This document shows, in pieces, positions 1 through 8,228 of a DNA stretch of 46,564 bases (position 1 is the stretch's first letter; every line of letters starts with the position of its first letter). The notes under the pieces were generated by a model. The model saw only the letters and a list, made by a program, of their open reading frames with translations, was not told where the DNA came from and searched no databases. This stretch comes from Planctomycetota bacterium. GTDB lineage: Bacteria > Planctomycetota > UBA1135 > UBA2386. A program made the translations under genes and the position numbers. Location of the stretch: assembly GCA_016793305.1 (NCBI GenBank), contig JAEUHU010000358.1, forward strand, positions 1 through 46,564, read 5' to 3'.

Positions 1-445
1 CGAGCGGGCGGTGTTCGAGGCGTTTGCCGAGGCCGACGCGCTCGGCCAGGTACTCGGCCTTCTTGCGCGACTCGGGGCCGACGCGGCCCTGGTAGAACAG
101 CGGCACCTCGAGGTTCTCGAGCACGGTCAGCTGCGGGATCAGGTTGAAGGACTGGAAGATGAAGCCGATCTCGCGGCCGCGCACGTCGCTGAGCTCGTCG
201 TCGCCGAGTCGGCTGACGTCGCGACCGCCGACGCGGTACTCGCCGCTGGTCGGCCGGTCGAGGCAGCCGAGGATGTTCAGCATCGTGCTCTTGCCGGAGC
301 CCGAGCGGCCCATGATGGCGAGGTAGTCGCCCTTCTGAACCTGCATCGACACGCCGTTCAGGGCCCGGACGACGTTGTCCTTGCCCATCACGTAGTGGCG
401 GTGCACGTCGACGAACTCGGCGATGACGGGGCGTTCGGTGCTCAC
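1..445 (-). CDS. ABC transporter ATP-binding protein, MacB/LolD type (3' end cut off)
   Basis: This is the cytoplasmic ATPase of an ABC transporter acting on lipoproteins or exported small molecules. The visible 148 residues hold a Walker A (GRSGSGKST, residues 46-54) and a Q-loop in FIFQSFNLIPQLTVLEN (Q98). That wording is typical of the MacB/LolD/FtsE family. The signature motif, Walker B and H-loop lie beyond the window edge. The GTG start at 445 sits 11 bases after the stop of the HlyD-like adaptor, and the TolC-like gene lies one further upstream. The set therefore reads as a MacAB-TolC-like efflux operon whose permease should follow outside the window. The family is secure; the substrate is unknown. 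Confidence 0.93.
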   Translation of the reverse strand, partial: MSTERPVIAEFVDVHRHYVMGKDNVVRALNGVSMQVQKGDYLAIMGRSGSGKSTMLNILGCLDRPTSGEYRVGGRDVSRLGDDELSDVRGREIGFIFQSFNLIPQLTVLENLEVPLFYQGRVGPESRKKAEYLAERVGLGKRLEHRPL

Positions 446-456
446 GGTGGATGCGC

Positions 457-2673
457 TCAGTTGCCGCCGTTGGGGGCGCCGCCGCCCCCTTCGCCGTTGC
501 CGCCGCCGTTGCGCCCTGGGCCACCGCCGGGGCCGCCTCGGCCTGCACCCATCAACGGTCGCAGCTTCGCACTGATCGAGTCCTGCACCACCTGGGCGGC
601 CGGGAGGTCGTTGGCGTCGAGCGCTCTGCGCAGGTCGGCGACCTTGGTCTCCAGGTCCTTGGCCCCGTCATCGCCGAGTTGCTCGCGGAAGCGGTCGATC
701 ATGGTCGCCATGCCGTCGAGCCGGTCCTTCGCCTGCTGCAGCTCCTCGGGCGTCATCTCGGCGAACTTCTTGCGCGTGCCCATGCCGCCACCCTGGCGCG
801 GCCGGCGCGCCCCGTCGGCGCCGGCTCCGTTCGGCGCGGGCACCGAGCTGGCGAGATCGGCGCCGGTCGGTGTCGGCGTCGGTTGCGATGCGGGCGTCTC
901 GACCACCGGCTGTTCGTACTTCGGTGCGGTGACGTTCTCCGGCGGCGTCAGGTAGATCACGTCGCCCGGAGCGAGCCCTTCCAGCACCTCGACCCGTTCG
1001 GTGTTCTGGCGGCCGACGCGGATGCGCACGTCCTTCGGGCCCTCGGGCGTCCTCTTCCACACGTAGTTGACGGCGCGGTCGCGCTGGATCGCCTGCAGCG
1101 GCACCGGCAGCGTGTCCTTCACCGTGTCGACCATGATGGTGACGTTGGCCGCCATGCGCGAACGCAGCCGCCCGTCGGGGTTGTCGCTGTCGAGCTCGAC
1201 GACCGTCGTGTAGACCTTGCGGTCGCTGGTCATCCAGCCACTGTTGCTGTCGGCGACCGGTGCCACGCTGGATACACGGCCGCGGAACGTCTCGCCCTGG
1301 AAGGCCTCGACGGTGATCGTCGCCGCCTGGCCGCGCATCACCTTGTCGACCTGTGCCTCCTGGACCTTCACCTGGCAGCGCATCTTGGTGGTGTCGGGCA
1401 GGATGATCAGTTCCTGCCGCTCGCGCACCTGGATGCCCTCGCGCACGGCTTCGCCGCCGCCGCGGTTGCGGTCGATGCGCGCGTAGACGACGGTGCCGGG
1501 CGTGGGAGCGACGATCACCGCACTCTTGATCTGCCGGTCGAGGTTGTCGAGCCGCTCCTTGGCGAGCTGGAACTCGGCGACCTTGCTGGACAGGTCGCTG
1601 TCGGCCTTGATCTCGGCGGCCTCGTTGCTGCCCTTGACGCGATCGAGCTCGAGGGCGGCGTTGTCGCGGTCCTGGGTCAGCTTGATGCGTTCGCGGGCCA
1701 GCGTGTAGTTCACCAGCAGGTCGAGATCGTTCCACGCCAGCGACACCTTCGACATCTGCGACTGGTAGTTCAGCTGGTCCTTCTCCAGTTCGCTGCGGGT
1801 GATGAACTGGCTCTTGGCGAGGCGCCGGCTGTGCCCGTAGGTGTCCTCCTTCACCTTCAGGTCGGCCATCGCCAGCTTGATGGCGTCGGCCTGCTGCAGG
1901 ATCTTGTTGGCCATGTCGCCCATGTCGCGATCCTCGGCGCCACGACGCAGGGCCGCGAGCGCCGCCGGGTCGGTGGTCTTCGTCGTCGCTTCGTCGACCA
2001 GCAGCAGTTCGTAGACCTTGTCGACGAGGCCGGCGTAGCTGTGCGGATCGACGGTGCGCACGAGGTCGGTCGAGGGCGGCCCGGCGTCGCCGCCGGCCGG
2101 TTCCTGAACGGCGGGGTTCGGCGGAGCCGGCGGCGGGTTCACGAGCGCGCGCAGGCGCTCGATCATGTCGCGGTTCTTGCCTTCGCTGCGACCGCTCGAC
2201 GTGCGACCGAGCAGCTTCTCGAGCTCCATGTCGGCGATGCGCAGGTTCGACAGCGCGGTGTTCAGCTTGGTCGACAGTTCCTTCTGCAGGATCTCCTTCT
2301 CCTTGCGCGCCTGGGTGAGCGCCGCTTCGGCCTTGGCGACCGAGATCGCCTGGTTGGCCCGTTTCTCGACCAGTTCGCTGACGTCGAGTTCGACCAGCTT
2401 CTCGCCCTGCTTCACCTGGGTGCCTTCCGGCACGATGTAGATGATCGTCGACTGGCCCTCGACCTCGGACCGCACCAGCGTCTCGCGCAGCGCCTGCAGT
2501 TCGGCGTTCTCGCGCACGGTGATCGGCAGGTCGTCGCGTCGCACCTCGAACAGCTTGGCGTCGGTCGCTGCGTCCGAGTTGGTGCCGCCGCAGGCCGCCA
2601 GCAAGGTGGCGAGGGCGAGCAGTGCTGCGGTCGACAGTCGGTTCGGACTCTGGCAAGGGGGCATCATCGTCAT
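457..2673 (-). CDS. HlyD/MacA-family periplasmic adaptor lipoprotein
   Basis: This is the membrane-fusion subunit that would bridge the inner-membrane ABC pump and the outer-membrane channel. The 738 residues start with a lipoprotein signal whose lipobox LLAAC places the acylated cysteine at C28. A biotinyl-lipoyl-like half follows (IIYIVPEGTQVKQGEKL), then two long Glu/Lys/Leu-rich coiled-coil stretches, the second lipoyl half (SAVIVAPTPGTVVYAR) and a beta-barrel region. Its ATG overlaps the stop of the TolC-like gene (ATGA). It is much longer than a typical MacA of about 370 residues: it has an inserted Pro/Ala-rich and helical segment in the coiled coil, and a C-terminal extension of about 150 residues ending in a Gly/Asn-rich tail. 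Family assignment is firm; the extension is unexplained. Confidence 0.92.
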   Translation of the reverse strand: MTMMPPCQSPNRLSTAALLALATLLAACGGTNSDAATDAKLFEVRRDDLPITVRENAELQALRETLVRSEVEGQSTIIYIVPEGTQVKQGEKLVELDVSELVEKRANQAISVAKAEAALTQARKEKEILQKELSTKLNTALSNLRIADMELEKLLGRTSSGRSEGKNRDMIERLRALVNPPPAPPNPAVQEPAGGDAGPPSTDLVRTVDPHSYAGLVDKVYELLLVDEATTKTTDPAALAALRRGAEDRDMGDMANKILQQADAIKLAMADLKVKEDTYGHSRRLAKSQFITRSELEKDQLNYQSQMSKVSLAWNDLDLLVNYTLARERIKLTQDRDNAALELDRVKGSNEAAEIKADSDLSSKVAEFQLAKERLDNLDRQIKSAVIVAPTPGTVVYARIDRNRGGGEAVREGIQVRERQELIILPDTTKMRCQVKVQEAQVDKVMRGQAATITVEAFQGETFRGRVSSVAPVADSNSGWMTSDRKVYTTVVELDSDNPDGRLRSRMAANVTIMVDTVKDTLPVPLQAIQRDRAVNYVWKRTPEGPKDVRIRVGRQNTERVEVLEGLAPGDVIYLTPPENVTAPKYEQPVVETPASQPTPTPTGADLASSVPAPNGAGADGARRPRQGGGMGTRKKFAEMTPEELQQAKDRLDGMATMIDRFREQLGDDGAKDLETKVADLRRALDANDLPAAQVVQDSISAKLRPLMGAGRGGPGGGPGRNGGGNGEGGGGAPNGGN

Positions 2674-4301
2674 TCCGCGGTCTTGGGTTGCGGCATCGGC
2701 AGGTCCAGGTCGAACCGCAGGCCGTGCGGTTCGAGCCGGATCGCTTCGAGGTTGTTCATCAAGGCGAGGCGGGCGATCGCGTAGGTGACCAGCGCCTGGT
2801 TGCGGCTCAGCTGGGCGCTCAGCAGCGACGCCTGCGCGTCGAGCTTCTCGAGGGCTTGCACGCGGCCGGCGTCGTAGAGGGCGGTGGTGGCTTCGACACG
2901 CTGTCCGGCCAGCGCCACGGCTTCCGACTGGATCTGGTAGCTGACCAGCGCCGCCTGGATGTCGCGCAGCGCACTGCGCACGTTCGCGGTCAGCTGGTCC
3001 TCGTTCTGTTCGCGGGCGCGGATCGACTGGTCGAAGGAGATCAGCGCGCTGCGGTAGGCGTTGCGCACCGGCACGCGGTTCAGCACGAGGTCGAGGTCGA
3101 CGCCGGCCGACCAGTCGATGCGCGACCAGTCGAGGTCGAGGCCGCGACCGCTCTCGGCGGGCACCGAGATCGCGCCGGTGAAGTCGAGCTGCATGCCCAG
3201 CGCGTCCTCGGCGATCAGCGCCCGGCGCCCGGCGTCCTCGACCTCGTCGACCGTGGTGCGGAAGTCGTAGCGGCGCTGCAGCGACAGCGCGACCGCGGTG
3301 GCCTCGTCCATTTCGACGGTGGTGACGCCGCGTTCGCTGAGCCGGTCCAGCTCGCCGGGGTCCAGTTCGATCTTCGCGGTGACCGGCAGGCCGAGCGTCA
3401 GCTTGAACCGGTCGAGCGTGGTCTGCAGCCGGTTCTGCGCGGTGACGCGCTGGGCATCGGCGGAGAACTCGCTCTGCTTGGCGCGGCCGAGGTCGGTGAT
3501 GGTGCGGCGGCCGGCGTCGAACAACTGCTCGATCTGCAGGCGCGACTGCGACAGCGACAGGTAGGTGGCCTCGACGTTGGCCAGGTCGCGCATCTGCTGG
3601 ACGACGGTCCAGTAGTCGCCGACCACGTCGGTGGCGAACTGGGCGCGGAAGCGTTCGTAGTCGCGCATCGCGTAGACCACGTCGCGTTCGGCCTGGGTCA
3701 GTGGCTCGCGCGCGATGCGGCGGCCGGAGCCGCGCAGCAGCGGCTGCGTGATCGTCAGGTCGAGGATCGAGCTGCCGTCGAAGCCGCCGCCGTTCAGCAC
3801 CGAACGCAGGAACGTCTGCACGAAGTTCGCGACCATCCGGGTGCCGGCGACACTGTTCGCCTGGGCGGACAGGTCGTCGCCGAGCCGCGCGTTCGCACTG
3901 TCGTCGGCGGTGCCCGACACCGAGCCGCTGCCGCCGCCGCCGAACCGCAGCGAGAAGTCGTTGATGCTGCGCGTCAGGTTCAGCGCCGACAGGTAGAGGG
4001 TCTCCTTCTGCCGCTGGTAGTCGCGGCTGTTCTCCGCCGCGACGTCCAGCGCGTCGACCAGCGACAGCCGCACCGGCTCGTGGTTGCGCAGCAGCCGCTG
4101 TCGCAGCGTGTCGATCGGCCGCTCGACCGGCATGTGGCGCCGGCTGCCGGTCAGCTGCGCCGAGGCCTGGTCGAGGATGCCGAGGACCTCGCGGTCGGCG
4201 GCCTCCTTGTTGGCGTCGGGGGAGTGGCACGCCGGCACGGCGGCGAGCAGGGGCAGCAGCCAGCGTGCGCTGGTGGGGCGGGAAGGTTGGGCGGCAGGCA
4301 T
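2670..4301 (-). CDS. TolC-like outer-membrane efflux lipoprotein
   Basis: This is an outer-membrane channel subunit of a tripartite efflux system. From the chosen start at 4301 (MPAAQPSRP) it has 543 residues, with a short export signal ending in a cysteine (LLAAVPAC), as in OprM-type lipoproteins. The rest shows the family pattern: alternating long amphipathic helices (RDYERFRAQFATDVVGDYW, AKQSEFSADAQRVTAQNRL) and two related halves. An alternative ATG at 4337 would add 12 residues. The stop overlaps the ATG of the HlyD-like adaptor, so the two are translationally coupled and lead the operon. Between this gene and the divergent coaB lie 136 bases that must hold promoters for both strands. 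The TolC-family call is good; substrate unknown. Confidence 0.9.
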   Translation of the reverse strand: MPAAQPSRPTSARWLLPLLAAVPACHSPDANKEAADREVLGILDQASAQLTGSRRHMPVERPIDTLRQRLLRNHEPVRLSLVDALDVAAENSRDYQRQKETLYLSALNLTRSINDFSLRFGGGGSGSVSGTADDSANARLGDDLSAQANSVAGTRMVANFVQTFLRSVLNGGGFDGSSILDLTITQPLLRGSGRRIAREPLTQAERDVVYAMRDYERFRAQFATDVVGDYWTVVQQMRDLANVEATYLSLSQSRLQIEQLFDAGRRTITDLGRAKQSEFSADAQRVTAQNRLQTTLDRFKLTLGLPVTAKIELDPGELDRLSERGVTTVEMDEATAVALSLQRRYDFRTTVDEVEDAGRRALIAEDALGMQLDFTGAISVPAESGRGLDLDWSRIDWSAGVDLDLVLNRVPVRNAYRSALISFDQSIRAREQNEDQLTANVRSALRDIQAALVSYQIQSEAVALAGQRVEATTALYDAGRVQALEKLDAQASLLSAQLSRNQALVTYAIARLALMNNLEAIRLEPHGLRFDLDLPMPQPKTAE

Positions 4302-4437
4302 TGCGGCGCGTTCGTCGCGGATTCGGCGAGCGACCATTCCTAGAGGCGCCGTGCTGTTTTTTCTCCCTCGCCGGCCGACTGTTACTACGATTGGACGGCT
4401 GGCGGTGGCGACCGTTCCGGTCGCCCTTGGCGGGGGC

Positions 4438-5091
4438 ATGGTGTCCATCCTGATCACGGCGGGTCCGACCCGCGAGCATCTCGACGACGTGCGCTTCCTG
4501 AGCAATGGCAGCTCGGGGCGCATGGGGTGCGCCCTGGCCGCGGCCGCGGTCGCCGCGGGCCACCACGTCACGTTGGTGCTGGGCCCTGTCGAGGAGAAGC
4601 CGCCGCCCGGGGTGCACGTCGTGCCGGTGGTGTCGGCGCTGGAGATGCAGGCCGCCGCGGTCGAGGCGTTCGCCCACAGCGACGTCTGCATCGCCGCCGC
4701 CGCGGTGGCCGACTGGCGCCCGGCCGAACGGCAGCTCGGCAAGCCGGCCCGTCAGCCGGGCGAGCAGGTGCTGCGCCTCGTGCCCAACCCCGACATCGTC
4801 GCCGGCCTCGCCGCCGTGCGCGGTCGCCGGGTGGTGGTCGGCTTCGCGCTCGAGTCGGCGGCTGCGGGCCTGCCCGCGGCGGTCGCGCGCGGCCGCGACA
4901 AGCTGCGCAGGAAGCAGCTCGACCTGGTGGTGGTCAACCTGCACGACACGATCGGCAGCGACACGGCCGAGTTCGTGCTGTGCCATGCGGACGGACGCGA
5001 CGAGGTGCTGGAGCGCCTCGACAAGAAGGACGCTGCGGCGCGCGTCGTCGCCGCGGCAATGCACCTGTGGCGAACGAGGGGCTGTACGTGA
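4438..5091 (+). CDS. coaB: Phosphopantothenate-cysteine ligase (CoaB domain only)
   Basis: This enzyme joins cysteine to 4'-phosphopantothenate in coenzyme A synthesis. In most bacteria it is the C-terminal half of the bifunctional CoaBC (Dfp). The 217 residues begin directly with the CoaB nucleotide-binding signature (ITAGPTREHLDDVRFLSNGS, then SGRMG) and include AAAVADWRP and the late KxxxLDLVVVN segment, all matching the family. No flavin-dependent CoaC decarboxylase domain precedes it, so CoaC must be encoded elsewhere. GTG at 4441 is an alternative start and would have better spacing to the GGGGG upstream. Its TGA overlaps the GTG start of ftsK, an unusual operon partner. Confidence 0.9.
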   Translation: MVSILITAGPTREHLDDVRFLSNGSSGRMGCALAAAAVAAGHHVTLVLGPVEEKPPPGVHVVPVVSALEMQAAAVEAFAHSDVCIAAAAVADWRPAERQLGKPARQPGEQVLRLVPNPDIVAGLAAVRGRRVVVGFALESAAAGLPAAVARGRDKLRRKQLDLVVVNLHDTIGSDTAEFVLCHADGRDEVLERLDKKDAAARVVAAAMHLWRTRGCT

Positions 5092-8003
5092 GCAAGAGCG
5101 AAGGCAAGGCGGCGGAGTCGACTCCGAAGAAGCGTGCGCACCGGTTCGTACCGGTCGACGAAGCGCCCGTGCCCGGCCTGTCGCCGCGGGCGCGCGAGGT
5201 GCTGGCGCTGGCGCTCTGCGGCGTCGCCGTCTACGGCATGCTGAGCCTGGCGACGTTCCGGCTCGCCGACCCCGGGGCGTCGATCCCGACCGAAGGGGCG
5301 GCCAATCTCGGCGGCGTCGTCGGCTACTACCTGGCGTTCGGGTTCACGATCACGCTCGGGCTCGCCGGCTGGGTGCCGTTCGTGCTGCTGCTGCTCGGCT
5401 CCCTGTGGCTGTTCGTCGGGCGCAGCTGCGAGCGCGTCGCGATCAAGGCGCTCGGGGCGATCGTGTTCGCGGCGATGCTGTCGATCCTGTTCGCGGGCGC
5501 CGACGGCAGTGCGGTCGCCGGCGAGACCACGCCGTACGGCGCCGGTGGCAACTTCGGGCGCGTCGTGTCGCCCGAACTGGAAGCTGCGTTCGGCGGCACC
5601 GGGCGCATCCTGCTGGTCGGCTTCGGCGCACTGGTGGCGCTGTTGATCGCCACCGAGTGGATGTTCTCGGAGTTGCTGCTGCGCAGCCTCGCAGCTCTCG
5701 ACCGGCTGTGGAAGCGCCTGCTGCGCCGCGATGGCGCGCCGGTGGTCGTCGGGGCTGGCGGTGGCAGCACCACGGTCGATGCCGACGCGGAGGACGCAGG
5801 CGACGAGGCCCAGAGCTCGTCGCGGCGCCGGCGGCGTGCGCGTTCGGCGACGACGGACGAGACGCTCGAGGGCGAGGCCGGATCGGGCCGCAACGGCCGA
5901 AAGGCGCCCGCAGCCGCCGACGACGACGGCGAAGAGAGTGCGACCGACGACCGGTCTGGGGCAGCCGAGGACGCGGCAACGAACGAAGGCTCGGGCAAGC
6001 GCCGGCGCCGCAGCCGGGCGAACGGCACTGCCGAGGCTGGTTCGAGCGAAGCGGCTGGCGAAGCGGCCGCCGACGAGCCGGTCGACGACGACGAGGGGCC
6101 TTTGGTCGAGGTCGGGGTCGACGAAGGCCGCCGCAAGGGGCGGCGGCGAGCGAGTGACGACGGCGCAGGCGATGCGGATGTCGTCGGCGGCTCGGCCGAA
6201 GCGGAGCTGGAGCCAGGTCAGGAACCGGACGAAGCGCCGGAGCCCACGGCGTCGACGGTCGTCGTGCCGCCGCCGGCCGTGCTGCTGCCGAAGCCGAAAC
6301 CGAAGCCGAAGCCGAAGCCGAAGAAGACGGCGCAGACGACGTTGCCGTTCGAGGACTATCCGTTCCCGCCGATCGAGCTGTTCCAGGAGCCGGTCGGCAA
6401 CGACGCGTCGGCGACCGGCGAGGCCTTGGCGCGCGGCGGCCAGGCGATCGTCAACAAGCTGGCGAACTTCGGCATCAAGGCCGAGATCGTCGAGGTGTCG
6501 GTCGGGCCGGCGGTCACCCAGTACGAGCTGCGTCTGGACGAGAGCATCCGCGTCAACAAGGTGGCCGGCTTCGAGTCGGATCTCGCGGCGGCGCTGAAGG
6601 CGGTGTCGGTGCGCGTCGTGGCGCCGATCCCTGGCAAGGACACGATCGGCATCGAGGTGCCGAACGGCGAACGGCAGAAGGTCTACATGCGCGACCTGCT
6701 CGACCAGTTCGGCCGGTCGGAGGACCTCGCGATCCCGCTCTACCTCGGCAAGGACGTCGGCGGCAATCCGATCGTCGAGGACCTCGCGAAGATGCCGCAC
6801 CTGCTGATCGCCGGCACCACGGGCTCGGGCAAGTCGGTGTGCATCAACACCATCCTGCTGTCGGTCCTGATGACCCGCACGCCGGAGCAGGTCAAGCTGA
6901 TCCTGGTCGACCCGAAGATGGTCGAGCTGCAGGCCTACAAGCGGGTGCCGCACCTCTGCTGCGACGTCGTCACCAACATGAAGAAGGCGCCGGGCGTCCT
7001 GCAGTGGGCGGTCGACGAGATGGAGAACCGCTACGCGCTGCTGTCGGCGGCGGGCGTCAACCACATCAAGAACTACAACCGCCTCGGCCAGCAGGAGCTC
7101 CAGAAGCGTCTGCAGCGCGAGCCCGATCCGGAGCGGGTGCAGCTGTCGTACGTGGTGATCGTGATCGACGAGTTCGCCGACCTGATGAACGTGGCCGCGA
7201 ACGAGGTCGAGGAGCTGATCCAGCGCCTGGCCCAGAAGTCGCGCGCGGTCGGCATGCACGTGATCCTCGCGACGCAGCGGCCGAGCAGCGAGGTCATCAC
7301 CGGCATCATCAAGGCGAACCTGCCGTGCCAGATCGCCTTCAAGGTCAACCGCCGCATCGATTCGCGCGTGATCCTCGACGCCAACGGCGCCGAGAAGCTG
7401 CTCGGCTTCGGCGACATGCTCTACATGCCGCCGGGTGGTGGGGCCCTGCTGCGTGCGCAGGGCACGTTCGTCGCGGACGACGAGATGCAGGCGGTGGTGC
7501 GGTTCCTCGAGGAGAAGGGCCAGAAGCCGTCGTTCACGCCGTCCCTGGTGCAGACCCAGGGCAGTTCGCGGCCGTCGATCGCCGACAGCGACGAACGCTA
7601 CCGCGAGGCGGTCGAGATCATCCTCGGCCAGCAGCGTGGCTCGGCGACCTTGCTGCAGCGTGCGCTGGCGGTCGGCTACACGCGGGCGACGCGCCTGCTC
7701 GAGCTGATGGAGGAGGACGGCCTGGTCGGGCCGTTCGTCGGCAGCAAGTCGCGCGACGTGCTGATGACGCTGGAGGAATACCACGCGCGCGAAGAGCTGC
7801 GCGAGGCGGCCGAAGCCGAAGCCGGCGATGCGGATGGCGCCGAGGACGGTGTTGCCGAAGCGGACGGCGAAGCCGCCGCGGCCGCGGACGAGACGACCGC
7901 CGGGAGCGGGGACGACGACGCGGGTGGGGCCAGCGCTGCGCTCGGGGAAGAGGCCGCGGCGCGGTCGGGCGGCGACGATGGTGACGACGAGGCCGCGCGC
8001 TGA
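5088..8003 (+). CDS. ftsK: DNA translocase FtsK/SpoIIIE
   Basis: This is a septum-anchored hexameric DNA pump for chromosome segregation and XerCD-dimer resolution. The 971 residues contain an N-terminal membrane domain with about four hydrophobic segments (roughly residues 36-210). An acidic, low-complexity linker of about 200 residues follows, ending in a KP repeat (402-413). The motor has Walker A GTTGSGKS (576-583), Walker B YVVIVIDEFADL and the ATQRPSSEVITGIIK segment. A C-terminal gamma winged helix begins near 833 (RYREAVEIILGQQRGSATLL). An Ala/Glu/Asp-rich tail of about 70 residues follows, which most FtsK proteins lack. The GTG start overlaps the coaB stop and has GAGGGG upstream. 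The next gene is a paralogue without the motor. Confidence 0.96.
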   Translation: MSKSEGKAAESTPKKRAHRFVPVDEAPVPGLSPRAREVLALALCGVAVYGMLSLATFRLADPGASIPTEGAANLGGVVGYYLAFGFTITLGLAGWVPFVLLLLGSLWLFVGRSCERVAIKALGAIVFAAMLSILFAGADGSAVAGETTPYGAGGNFGRVVSPELEAAFGGTGRILLVGFGALVALLIATEWMFSELLLRSLAALDRLWKRLLRRDGAPVVVGAGGGSTTVDADAEDAGDEAQSSSRRRRRARSATTDETLEGEAGSGRNGRKAPAAADDDGEESATDDRSGAAEDAATNEGSGKRRRRSRANGTAEAGSSEAAGEAAADEPVDDDEGPLVEVGVDEGRRKGRRRASDDGAGDADVVGGSAEAELEPGQEPDEAPEPTASTVVVPPPAVLLPKPKPKPKPKPKKTAQTTLPFEDYPFPPIELFQEPVGNDASATGEALARGGQAIVNKLANFGIKAEIVEVSVGPAVTQYELRLDESIRVNKVAGFESDLAAALKAVSVRVVAPIPGKDTIGIEVPNGERQKVYMRDLLDQFGRSEDLAIPLYLGKDVGGNPIVEDLAKMPHLLIAGTTGSGKSVCINTILLSVLMTRTPEQVKLILVDPKMVELQAYKRVPHLCCDVVTNMKKAPGVLQWAVDEMENRYALLSAAGVNHIKNYNRLGQQELQKRLQREPDPERVQLSYVVIVIDEFADLMNVAANEVEELIQRLAQKSRAVGMHVILATQRPSSEVITGIIKANLPCQIAFKVNRRIDSRVILDANGAEKLLGFGDMLYMPPGGGALLRAQGTFVADDEMQAVVRFLEEKGQKPSFTPSLVQTQGSSRPSIADSDERYREAVEIILGQQRGSATLLQRALAVGYTRATRLLELMEEDGLVGPFVGSKSRDVLMTLEEYHAREELREAAEAEAGDADGAEDGVAEADGEAAAAADETTAGSGDDDAGGASAALGEEAAARSGGDDGDDEAAR
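6291..6326 (+). repeat. AAGCCG codon-pair repeat in the ftsK linker
   Basis: Five near-perfect copies of the hexamer AAGCCG (one carries AAA) encode alternating Lys-Pro, residues 402-413 of FtsK, right before the translocase core. Such rigid basic spacers occur in TonB and in FtsK linkers. It is simple-sequence DNA inside a coding region and may vary in length between strains. Confidence 0.85.
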
Positions 8004-8137
8004 AGCTCCCAGTGCGGCGCAGGGTTCGGTTCGTCGGATGTTGGTTCCCCGGTCTCGGCCCGGCTGGTACTGGCTCGCGGGTTCCGGCCAATGGTGTGCT
8101 GGCCCTTGGCGACTCGCGCTCGTTCGTCCCCAATCGC

Positions 8138-8166
8138 TTGTGGGGCACTGGGGCAACGTTTAGAGT
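8138..8166 (+). promoter_or_regulatory. Candidate sigma-70-like promoter for the FtsK-like gene
   Basis: TTGTGG (8138-8143) and TAGAGT (8161-8166) are 17 bases apart, inside the 225-base gap between ftsK and the motorless paralogue. Matches to consensus are 3/6 and 4/6. A short dyad GTCCGG-N5-CCGGAC (8178-8194) lies just downstream in the presumed leader. Nothing else was recognised in this gap. The call rests on spacing and position only. Confidence 0.3.
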
Positions 8167-8228
8167 CGGTCGGCGACGTCCGGTGGCGCCGGACTGATGC
8201 ATCCATCGCCCGGGAGGGGCGCAACGAC

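Noticed and set aside
451..2784. Long plus-strand open frame opposite the HlyD-like gene
   Set aside because: The minus-strand product has a clear lipoprotein signal and adaptor motifs; the plus-strand frame has none.
4351..4362. T6 run between tolC and coaB that could be a terminator
   Set aside because: No stem precedes it on the plus strand and no plus-strand transcript should end there; on the minus strand it is the leader of the TolC-like gene.
4752..8156. Open frame of over 1100 codons antisense to ftsK
   Set aside because: It mirrors a well-supported gene in GC-rich DNA where stop codons are rare; the translation is Arg/His/Leu-rich with no domain.
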